A stretch of 10,309 nt of DNA from WTXA01 sp964415195 (GTDB lineage Bacteria > Bacillota > TC1). A program made the translations under genes and the position numbers. Of this stretch, positions 1-7,200 are shown one piece after another (the first letter of the stretch is position 1; each line of letters begins with the position of its first letter). The stretch lies in contig CAYPYD010000015.1 in assembly GCA_964415195.1 (NCBI GenBank), positions 1 to 10,309 on the forward strand. Reading direction: 5' to 3'. The notes beneath the pieces are model-generated. The model saw only the letters and a list, made by a program, of their open reading frames with translations, was not told where the DNA came from and did no database searches.

Positions 1-662
1 ATGTAGAACTTTCAACTAGACCAGAAAAAGCAATGGGTTCTGTAGAAATGTGGGACCAAGCTACTCAAGCATTGAAGGACGCATTAGATGACCTTAAAAT
101 AGACTATGAATTAAATGAAGGTGATGGGGCGTTTTATGGTCCTAAGATTGACTTTCATCTTGAAGACTCTATTGGGAGAACGTGGCAGTGTGGAACTATT
201 CAATTAGATTTCCAAATGCCAGAAAAATTTGATCTAAGTTATATTGGTGAAGATGGAGCAAAGCATAGACCTGCAATGATTCATAGAGCAATTTTCGGGT
301 CTGTTGAGAGATTCATTGGAATCTTGATAGAACACTATGCTGGAGCCTTCCCATTATGGTTGTCACCAATGCAAGTTAATATAATTCCTGTTGCAGAAGT
401 TCATAATGATTATGCTTATGAAGTTGCAGGAGAACTAAAAAGATCTGGTATAAGAGTAAATGTGGATGCTAGAAACGAAAAGCTTGGATATAGGATAAGA
501 GAAAGCCAAATGCAAAAAATTCCTTATACTTTCGTCGTAGGTGATAGTGAAACTGCAAATAGCCATGTTGCTGTAAGAAAAAGATCTGTTGGAGATCTAG
601 GTTCCAAGCCACTTTCAGAGGTTATTGAAATGTTAGTAACAGAGAATAGTGAGAAAAAATAA
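1..662 (+). CDS. thrS: Threonyl-tRNA synthetase, C-terminal part (5' end outside window)
   Basis: This cytoplasmic class II aminoacyl-tRNA synthetase charges tRNA-Thr with threonine. The frame is already open at base 3 (VELSTRPEKAMGS), so the ATG at 33 is internal and the gene begins before the window. About 219 residues are visible, roughly the last third of a typical ~640-residue enzyme. The visible part contains the catalytic-core stretch GAFYGPKIDF, then WQCGTIQLDF, then class II motif 3 (HRAIFGSVERFIG, near bases 282-320). The His of IHRA matches the third zinc ligand known in ThrRS (His511 in E. coli). From about base 360 (WLSPMQVNIIPV onward) comes the anticodon-binding domain, including DARNEKLGYRIRE and VAVRKR. 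No terminator follows the TAA at 660-662. The usual Firmicute regulator, a Thr T-box leader, would lie upstream and cannot be seen. Identification is very secure. Confidence 0.97.
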   Translation, partial: VELSTRPEKAMGSVEMWDQATQALKDALDDLKIDYELNEGDGAFYGPKIDFHLEDSIGRTWQCGTIQLDFQMPEKFDLSYIGEDGAKHRPAMIHRAIFGSVERFIGILIEHYAGAFPLWLSPMQVNIIPVAEVHNDYAYEVAGELKRSGIRVNVDARNEKLGYRIRESQMQKIPYTFVVGDSETANSHVAVRKRSVGDLGSKPLSEVIEMLVTENSEKK

Positions 663-666
663 TTGT

Positions 667-695
667 TTGAATTAATAGAATATTTGTGATATTCT
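667..695 (+). promoter_or_regulatory. Weak candidate sigma-A promoter for the HTH/acidic protein gene
   Basis: The thrS-731 gap holds TTGAAT (667-672), a 17-base spacer and TATTCT (690-695). Each hexamer matches consensus at 4 of 6 positions. The -10 is preceded by TGA, giving an extended -10 (TGn). A start near 702 would leave a leader of about 29 bases before the ATG at 731. In AT-rich DNA this could be chance. The alternative is readthrough from thrS, as no terminator separates the genes. Confidence 0.3.
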
Positions 696-717
696 TAGTT
701 TGTATTTAGATGAATAT

Positions 718-723
718 GGGAGG
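718..723 (+). promoter_or_regulatory. Ribosome binding site fixing the start at 731
   Basis: GGGAGG lies 7 bases before ATG 731. The earlier in-frame ATG at 710 precedes this site and has no Shine-Dalgarno sequence of its own, so 731 is the likely start. Confidence 0.85.
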
Positions 724-730
724 TTTTTAT

Positions 731-1600
731 ATGTGGTATAAATTAGATGAACTTGAGGAAAAATATGGTTTAAATAAACTATCAGTCTATAAGTTGATTA
801 CACAAGAACCTGAATTAAGACAATATTTTAAATCTATGGAAGGTGTTTTACAAATTAATGAACAAGGAATAGGCATACTTTTAAAACATACTTCAAAAGA
901 ACCTAAGGATAAGACACCTGCTACTTTAGCAGATAACAATACAATTATCTTAAAAAAGGAAAATATTGATTCTCTAGAAAAAAACGAAACTAGTGAAGTT
1001 ACTGAACCAGTTCAAACAAAAATGGAAGAAGCAGTTAAACAAGTGAACAAGGAATATGACGAAGATATAGATTTGTTCGCTGATGCATTCAATACTAGTG
1101 GCTCCTTTTTTGATGTTGAAGATGAAAAAGAAACTGTTTCGACTTTAGAACCAGAGGAAAGCTTTTTCTCAAATGTTAATATAGACTATAAGGAAGAAGA
1201 AGAAGAATCTGCCTATGAAGAAGAAGAGAATAAGATTGAACTTGAAACAGATTTTTCAGAAGGCTTGATTTTTCAAGATGCCTTATCAGAAGATGATATG
1301 GGAGAAACAGAAGAAGTGAATGTAAGTGTTTATGATGATACTGCTCCTGATGATTTTTTCAGTGATGAACCAATTGATGATAGTAAGTTCTTGAATTCTG
1401 ATGCTTCCTCTATTAAAGAAATAACAGCTGCCAGTATTGATGATTATTCAATGGAAGGCTACGTTAAAGCTCTAAAAGAAAAGCTGATCATTCAAAACGA
1501 GCAAGTAAGAGCACTATCAAATTATTTAGATGTAAGTAAAAGACTTTTAATACAAGATGAAAAAATAGTTAATATTATCGAAGGAATGAATAAAAAATAA
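731..1600 (+). CDS. Unrecognised protein: HTH-like N-terminus, acidic linker, helical C-terminus
   Basis: I do not recognise this 289-residue protein as a named gene. Residues 1-52 read like a small MerR/excisionase-type helix-turn-helix: YKLDELEEKYGLNKLSVYKLI, then a basic-hydrophobic stretch ending GVLQINEQGIGILLKH. Residues about 55-235 form a low-complexity, strongly acidic and probably disordered linker, with runs EEEEE near 155-159 and EEEE near 163-166. It also carries three similar short blocks: SFFDVED near 125, SFFSN near 144 and DFFSDEP near 209. Residues 240-289 (YVKALKEKLIIQNEQVRALS onward) look like an amphipathic or coiled-coil helix, vaguely similar to DUF536-type C-termini. 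There is no signal peptide or membrane segment, so it is probably cytoplasmic. The start at 731 follows from GGGAGG at 718-723. A strong terminator-like hairpin follows the stop. A DNA-binding scaffold or regulator is a guess. Confidence 0.85.
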   Translation: MWYKLDELEEKYGLNKLSVYKLITQEPELRQYFKSMEGVLQINEQGIGILLKHTSKEPKDKTPATLADNNTIILKKENIDSLEKNETSEVTEPVQTKMEEAVKQVNKEYDEDIDLFADAFNTSGSFFDVEDEKETVSTLEPEESFFSNVNIDYKEEEEESAYEEEENKIELETDFSEGLIFQDALSEDDMGETEEVNVSVYDDTAPDDFFSDEPIDDSKFLNSDASSIKEITAASIDDYSMEGYVKALKEKLIIQNEQVRALSNYLDVSKRLLIQDEKIVNIIEGMNKK

Positions 1601-1615
1601 TATTAGTTGGATGCT

Positions 1616-1656
1616 AAGAAGCCTTGTTTAGTGTAATCTAGACAAGGCTTCTTTTT
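1616..1656 (+). terminator. Strong intrinsic terminator, or attenuator ahead of the first MFS gene
   Basis: A 16-bp stem pairs 1616-1631 (AAGAAGCCTTGTTTAG) with 1638-1653, with a single T-G wobble and a six-base loop TGTAAT. A T-rich run follows at 1652-1656. It would end transcripts of the upstream gene. The hairpin ends only 7 bases before the AGGGGG ribosome binding site of the next gene, leaving no room for a separate promoter downstream of it. Confidence 0.9.
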
Positions 1657-1672
1657 ATTAAGGGGGTAAGCA

Positions 1673-2878
1673 ATGAAATTTACTAGTTCACGTGAATTTT
1701 TGAAAGACAGAAGGATGTTGTTTTTCTTATTTGGAACATTCTTTTTTATGATTAACATCGCAGTTTCTTATTCAATTGTACCTGTATATTTGATTAGTCA
1801 GCAGGCTACTCTATCACAAGTAGGTATTTCCAGCACGATATATAGTTTATCAGCTATAGTACTTAGGATTTTCCTAGGTCCCTTGGCTGATAAAAAAGGA
1901 AGAAAGTTTTCACTTTTAATAAGTGCTGTTTCTTTCATTTTATCCTGGATACTAATCTGGATAGCCCCTTCATTTTCATTACATATTATAGCCAGGATGC
2001 TTCAAGCTATTGGTTTAGCACTATATATGTCAACAGGAAGTTCAGTGATCAGTGATGTAGCTGAACCTAAAATACTTGGTACTTGTATGGGTCTATATAG
2101 AGGTTTTTTAGGACTAGGCTTTGTTCTTGGTCCCGTAATTTCCTTTAAATTAATTGAGATAAGTTTTTCTGCAATGTTTTTAGGTAATATTGCTTTTGCA
2201 ACTATTTCCTTGTTTCTATTGTCATTTATAAAGGAGACTGGTGTTATCAGTAAGGATAATATCATTAAGAAAAAACATTTCTTCGCCAACTATATTATTC
2301 TATTAAGGAATCAAAATCTTCTTAGATACTATTTGCTGGTTGTTACTATTACAAGCGGATTTGGAATATTATCAACAAATTCAGCAATTTACCTTAGTGG
2401 ATTAGAAGGAGTAATATCTCCAAGTCTATTTCTATTCTCACTTGCTAGTGTTGGAATGATAGCATCTTTTCTTGGTGGCCGATTAGTCGATAAGTTCGGT
2501 ATTAAGAGAGTAATTATTCCAGCAGTAATATTAGCATTGGCTGGCTTCCTTGCAATGGCTCTGATTGGAAATGTCGGGAATATTGCAATATTATTTGTAA
2601 TTATTTCTGTCGGATTTGGAACTAATAGTACAGTAATTAGTTCAATAACTGGAATTGAAAAAGGAACAAGAAAAGATTTAATGGCTACTTCATTTTCTAT
2701 TCAAGAAAGTGCTTATGATGGAGGTTTTGCAATAGGCAATTTTATATTTGGATTTTTAGTCATTAGTTTAGGTTATAGCTATAGTTTTTTCATTATTGGA
2801 TTATTAATGGGCATAAGTTATTTAACTATTTTCATGACAGATTATATGTTTAGGAAAAAGTCTGTTGACATTTTATGA
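1673..2878 (+). CDS. Major facilitator superfamily transporter, first of a tandem pair
   Basis: This is a 401-residue inner-membrane protein with about 12 hydrophobic helices, the normal size for a single-domain MFS carrier. The loop after TM2 carries the MFS motif A (GPLADKKGRK, residues 69-78). A second-half copy, GGRLVDKFGIKR, lies at 268-279, reflecting the internal 6+6 duplication. TM5 contains GFLGLGFVLGP (144-154), close to the motif C found in drug/H+ antiporters (DHA1 type), which favours efflux. The substrate cannot be read from sequence. AGGGGG at 1661-1666, six bases before the ATG, supports the start. The downstream gene is a paralog. Both share the blocks MSTGSSVISD (119-128) and SFSIQES near 340. 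A sugar or siderophore exporter is possible, as the family is broad. Confidence 0.92.
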   Translation: MKFTSSREFLKDRRMLFFLFGTFFFMINIAVSYSIVPVYLISQQATLSQVGISSTIYSLSAIVLRIFLGPLADKKGRKFSLLISAVSFILSWILIWIAPSFSLHIIARMLQAIGLALYMSTGSSVISDVAEPKILGTCMGLYRGFLGLGFVLGPVISFKLIEISFSAMFLGNIAFATISLFLLSFIKETGVISKDNIIKKKHFFANYIILLRNQNLLRYYLLVVTITSGFGILSTNSAIYLSGLEGVISPSLFLFSLASVGMIASFLGGRLVDKFGIKRVIIPAVILALAGFLAMALIGNVGNIAILFVIISVGFGTNSTVISSITGIEKGTRKDLMATSFSIQESAYDGGFAIGNFIFGFLVISLGYSYSFFIIGLLMGISYLTIFMTDYMFRKKSVDIL

Positions 2879-2893
2879 TTAGAATAATACAAT
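2865..2893 (+). promoter_or_regulatory. Near-consensus sigma-A promoter for the second MFS gene
   Basis: TTGACA (2865-2870), a 17-base spacer and TACAAT (2888-2893) match consensus at 11 of 12 positions. The -35 lies within the last codons of the upstream MFS gene. Initiation near 2900 gives a leader of about 28 bases before ATG 2928, with AAAGGTG at 2914-2920 as ribosome binding site. The second transporter can therefore probably be expressed alone. Confidence 0.72.
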
Positions 2894-2927
2894 AAACTGA
2901 TTGTTGTAGCTTGAAAGGTGAATAGAA

Positions 2928-4109
2928 ATGAAAATCAATAGTATTAAAGATTTTTTTAGAAGTAAAATAGTATGGTTTTTCCTTACTGGAACATTCTTTA
3001 TGATGTTAAATATGTCAATGGCATATATTGTTATACCAGTTTATCTTGTATCTACAGGTGCTTCAGTTGCACAAGTAGGTATGTCTACAGCCTTTTATAG
3101 TATTGTTGCTGTTATTTTAAGAATATTTCTTGGACCAGTAGCTGATAACAAGGGCAGAAGGTTTTCAATGTTGGCAAGTACATTTGCTTTTTTAGTAGGC
3201 ACAATATTTATTTGGCTGGCTCCAAGTTATGGTTGGCATTTAGCAGCACGTGCTATACAAGCAATTAGTTTAGCTTTGTTTATGTCGACTGGTAGTTCAG
3301 TTATTAGTGATTTAGCTGAAGAAAATATATTGAGTACATTTATGGGTATTTATAGAGCACTACTCGGATTAGGATTTATGATTGGACCAATTTTTTCACT
3401 TGCTATGATTGAAATAAGTTATGATGCGATGTTTTTAGCCAATATATTAATCTCGATCATTGCCTTTATATTATTGTATCAGGTTCAGGAGACTTGTATT
3501 TATCATAAAACAAATAGCAGTAAAAACATATTTAGTGATTACAAGGGGCTTTTGGGTGATCGTAGGTTAAGAAAATATTATTTTCTAACTGTAATGTTAG
3601 CTGGTGGGTATGGTACGGTTATGGCTAATGCTGCAAATTATTTAAACAAACTTGATACAGGTTTATCGGCAAGTTTATTTATTTTTTTATTAATGGCATC
3701 TGGTATGGTTACCTCAATATCTGTAGGTTGGCTAATTGACAAATTCAGTATTAAAAAAATAATTATTCCAGCAATATTACTAGCTGTGATAGGTATGTTG
3801 GGGATGTCATTAATAAGTTGGATGGGTAATGTTGCATTATTTGCAGTAGCAATATTATTTGGAATTGGCAATAATAGCTCTGTTATTTGCGCTGTATCAG
3901 GGGTGAATAGTTTTACTACTAAGAAGTTGAAAGCAACCTCTTTTTCCATTCAGGAAAGTTCTATTGATGGAGGTAATGCTATTGGAAACTTCATATTTGG
4001 TTGGGTAGCCTTGCTATTAGGTTATGCTAATGCTTTTATTGTTCTGGGAATAATCATGGCTATCGGTTGTTTCTTATTGATAATTGATAGAGAAAAAGTT
4101 AAAGCATGA
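2928..4109 (+). CDS. Major facilitator superfamily transporter, second of a tandem pair
   Basis: This 393-residue, about 12-TM MFS carrier is a paralog of the gene just upstream. A gapless hand alignment of residues 1-190 gives 101 identities (about 53%). Motif A appears as GPVADNKGRR (69-78). The second-half counterpart is GWLIDKFSIKK (267-277), with Gly and Arg partly lost compared with the first copy. The TM5 segment LLGLGFMIGP (145-154) resembles the antiporter motif C. TGSSVISD and SFSIQES are shared with the first copy. The central cytoplasmic loop (about 188-215) differs most. AAAGGTG, 7 bases before the ATG, supports the start, and a near-consensus promoter overlaps the end of the preceding gene. 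It is followed by its own terminator. An exporter role is inferred from family motifs and the substrate is unknown. Confidence 0.92.
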   Translation: MKINSIKDFFRSKIVWFFLTGTFFMMLNMSMAYIVIPVYLVSTGASVAQVGMSTAFYSIVAVILRIFLGPVADNKGRRFSMLASTFAFLVGTIFIWLAPSYGWHLAARAIQAISLALFMSTGSSVISDLAEENILSTFMGIYRALLGLGFMIGPIFSLAMIEISYDAMFLANILISIIAFILLYQVQETCIYHKTNSSKNIFSDYKGLLGDRRLRKYYFLTVMLAGGYGTVMANAANYLNKLDTGLSASLFIFLLMASGMVTSISVGWLIDKFSIKKIIIPAILLAVIGMLGMSLISWMGNVALFAVAILFGIGNNSSVICAVSGVNSFTTKKLKATSFSIQESSIDGGNAIGNFIFGWVALLLGYANAFIVLGIIMAIGCFLLIIDREKVKA

Positions 4110-4131
4110 TATTATGAATAGAAAAATGACT

Positions 4132-4167
4132 AGTTGTTGAGATTTTAATAATTTTGACAACTTTTTT
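4132..4167 (+). terminator. Intrinsic terminator of the second MFS gene
   Basis: A 13-bp stem pairs 4132-4144 (AGTTGTTGAGATT) with 4150-4162 (AATTTTGACAACT). It includes three G-T wobbles, has a five-base loop TTAAT, and is followed by six T at 4162-4167. The 3' arm contains the TTGACA -35 of the next gene's promoter, so the two elements overlap. Confidence 0.8.
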
Positions 4168-4182
4168 ATTTAATACTATAAT
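4154..4182 (+). promoter_or_regulatory. Perfect-consensus sigma-A promoter for the bifunctional wall hydrolase
   Basis: TTGACA (4154-4159), a 17-base spacer and TATAAT (4177-4182) match consensus at all 12 positions with optimal spacing. A start near 4189 gives a leader of about 44 bases to ATG 4233. A second TATAAT occurs at 4190-4195, but without a good -35 at proper distance. The -35 sits in the 3' arm of the preceding terminator. Confidence 0.88.
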
Positions 4183-4190
4183 GGTAGTAT
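4173..4190 (+). promoter_or_regulatory. Operator-like palindrome over the -10 and start site
   Basis: ATACTA-N6-TAGTAT is a perfect inverted repeat with 6-bp arms, spanning the -10 hexamer and the predicted transcription start of the hydrolase promoter. A dimeric repressor bound there would block initiation. This is inferred from geometry only, and AT-rich DNA yields such palindromes by chance. Confidence 0.35.
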
Positions 4191-4219
4191 ATAATGCTAA
4201 GTTTGTGCATATATACTAT

Positions 4220-4225
4220 GGGGGA
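4220..4225 (+). promoter_or_regulatory. Ribosome binding site fixing the hydrolase start at 4233
   Basis: GGGGGA lies 7 bases before ATG 4233, which opens directly into a signal peptide. The earlier in-frame ATG at 4194 lies only about 5 bases after the predicted transcription start and has no Shine-Dalgarno sequence, so it is unlikely to be used. Confidence 0.8.
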
Positions 4226-4232
4226 AAATCAT

Positions 4233-7200
4233 ATGAAAAATAAAAATTTGTTATTAAGGATTATTATGCTTTTAGGCGTTGTCTTATTACCTATATTTGT
4301 AAGTAGTAAAATAGTTGCTGTAGAGTCGAGTAATACGGCTTTAGAATATAGAAGTTTCATCGATTCTAATTTGGTGCAATGGAATGGTAGTGGTAAGTTT
4401 TCTGGGATTATTGGAAAAGAAACTTCTGCTTATCAAATTAAGGTTGGCACTAGGCTAGGGGATGGAACAATAGATTTTAGATCTTTTGTTAAGCATTTAG
4501 GCTGGGGAACACCTTGGAAAAATAGTGGTCAAGCTTCTGGTATAATTGGCACAGATATGTCTGGTTATCAGATGAAATTAGGTCCTGAAATCACTGATGG
4601 TAAAGTTGTATTTAAGTCTTTTGTTAGTGGTACAGGTTGGGAACCAACATGGAATGATAAAACTGTATGGTCAGGTAATGATGGGAAAAAGCTTGAAGCA
4701 GTAAGTATAAAATTAGAAGGTGCAGTCGCAAATAGATATGATATTTACTATAGTGTTTATGTTACTAATTTTGGTTGGCTTGGTTGGGCCAAAAATGGTG
4801 AGAACGCTGGTACTTTAAACTATAATTATCAGATTCAAGCCATGAAGGCTCAATTGGTTGACAAGGGTGGAGCGGCACCTGGAACTACTACTGGTGCATA
4901 TTTACAAAAATTGGAAGAGGGTCTAGCGGGCGATATTGTTTTGATGCAGATGCAAAATGGTGGTGGCTTCTTATTTGAAGATGGTGGCCAATTGAAACTT
5001 GGTAGATATACTGCAGTGGAAAACAAGGATTTTTACAAATGGAAAAAAATTGAATTACCAGCTAACTCTGGCAAGTATGTTCTTCAAAATATAGGTTCTA
5101 AAAAACTTTTAGGTGATAATTTATCATTACAGGAATTTGATAATAGTGATGGACAGTTCTGGAATCTAATAGAAAATCCTATTGGAAATACGACTTCAAC
5201 TTATAATGTTAAGAATGTTCTTAAGAATCAAAATATAAATGGGGTTCTAAGTTCAGTAAATGTTGTTACCCCAACTTTGGCGACGGTAAGTACTTCGAAG
5301 GACCAAAAAGTGAATTTTATAAATGTAGCTGACTCAAATGCATATGAAATAATGGGGGCTTCAACAATAAGTAAAGAAGCAGTTAAGGATTATCTAATAT
5401 CGAAGATAGGCTCAGCATATTTTAACAGTTCCACTCCAATTTATCCTGGATCATCTATAACTATTAATCAATACTATAATAGGGTTTTAAATGCATACTA
5501 TAGTATAGCTACTACATATGGTGTTAGACCAGAAGTAGCAATAGCACAAGCCTTCCATGAAACAGGTTATATGAAATTTGGTGGATTGGTTGAAGTTGGT
5601 GATTTTAACTTTGCTGGTATATATGCTACAGGAAGCCCTATAACACAGGCAGAATCAACGAATTTAAGAGGTGCAGATCCTAACAAAGTTGAGTTAATAG
5701 CTGGTGATATGGCTGCTAGATTTAAAACCATTGAATATGGGGTAGAAGCACACATTCATCATTTATTGGGTTATACAACAAATGTTGCACTGACTGATGT
5801 GAATAGCGATGGAGTTAAAGAAATATTTGGTGTAACATTGGCAAGTCCTAGGTTTGAATTACTAAATATGCTTAATAAGCGTAATACAGGACCTATACTT
5901 CCTGCATTAAATGGACAATGGGCTGTACCTGGAGATGTTTATGGGCAAAACATTATGAAAATTGTCAAAGGAATGCCATCACCTGTAATCACTAAAGCTT
6001 TAATAACAGAGGGGATATATGCTATCGATTCGACCTTTAGTGATTTAAGATTGGATGTTAATAATGCATCTTTAGCAAATAATGTTGGGATATTACAATA
6101 TACAAGCAATAACGGTAATAATCAATATTGGAACATTGAGCATATTTCTGACAAAGAATATAGAATTGTTTCAATAAAAAGTGGTAAAGCTCTAAGTGTT
6201 AGGAATAATACAGTTGTTCAGGATACTTGGGTGGGTGATGATGCACAGTTATGGACTTTTAGTCCCAATCCAGATAATGGCTATAAGATATTAAACGTTG
6301 CCAATAATATGAGTTTATCTCTTGCTTCTGAATCTAAAATTAATGGTATTGAAATTGTTTTGAATTCCGATTATAGATTAGGCTCAACAGATTTTAAACT
6401 TGTTGCATCAAGTTATAACAAATCAGATTTAGTATCAGAAACTAAGGCTATAAAAGGTGTAATTGATGGTGTCTATAATATAAGAAACACGACAAGTAAC
6501 AAGTTAGTAAATATACCACCTAAGGAGCCAATAGGTTCAAGATTATCATACATAAGTCCGAATCCAAGGAATATGACCCAAGTTGACCAATGGTCAGCTA
6601 ATGGTTCTATTGCACAAAAATTCAAAATTATTAGAATGTCATCTGGAGAGTACAAGATTGTCAGTGTTAGTAGTGGAAAGTTATTGACTGTTAATGATGC
6701 TACTGAGAATGGACCTGTATTTCAACTCTATGATATAGTTAGTGATAATAGGCAGTTTTGGAATATTACCTATGATGGTTCTGCATATGTTTTGAAAAAT
6801 GCTTATACAAATAAAAATCTTATTGCCTCAAATGTTGTGCTTGAAGAAAGTCCTTTAGTACAAAGTTCAAACACACAAAGTTGGACTTTAAATAAATTAT
6901 CTAACATTCCTAATTTTGAAGAAAAGTCTAAAGGATTGTCAGGAAAGGTTATTTGGATAGACCCTGGGCATGGTAGTGCTTTTAATGGATCGTATGATCC
7001 AGGTGCTGTAAGAACTGGGATTAGAGAAGTTGATTCTAATACATGGTATTCATTAGAACTAGCTGAAAAACTAAGAGCAGGTGGAGCAACAGTCCTACTT
7101 ACTAGAACAACTTCTGATCCAGGATTGACTATAGATAATAGACAAAGAGCGCATATGGCAAGTGAAGTTAATGCAGATATTTTTATAAGTGTACATAGTA

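Noticed and set aside
2002..2289. Open frame of 95 codons antisense to the first MFS gene
   Set aside because: It lies wholly inside a well-supported membrane transporter and has no good ribosome binding site or recognisable domain; it is a complement of hydrophobic codons.
3638..3949. Open frame of 103 codons antisense to the second MFS gene
   Set aside because: It is the same kind of antisense shadow as in the first transporter, with no supporting start signals.
4171..4195. Second TATAAT at 4190-4195 as an independent tandem promoter
   Set aside because: The hexamer 17 bases upstream (TATTTA) is a poor -35, while the 4154-4182 promoter is perfect; the second hexamer is probably coincidental in AT-rich DNA.
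4194..4232. Upstream in-frame ATG at 4194 as the start of the wall hydrolase
   Set aside because: It is about 5 bases from the predicted transcription start, has no Shine-Dalgarno sequence, and would put 13 polar residues before a normal signal peptide. ATG 4233 has GGGGGA at good distance.
5567..6655. Short antisense open frames within the wall hydrolase gene (5567-5755 and 6473-6655)
   Set aside because: The sense strand has clear glucosaminidase and ricin-like motifs across both spans; the antisense products have no recognisable features.
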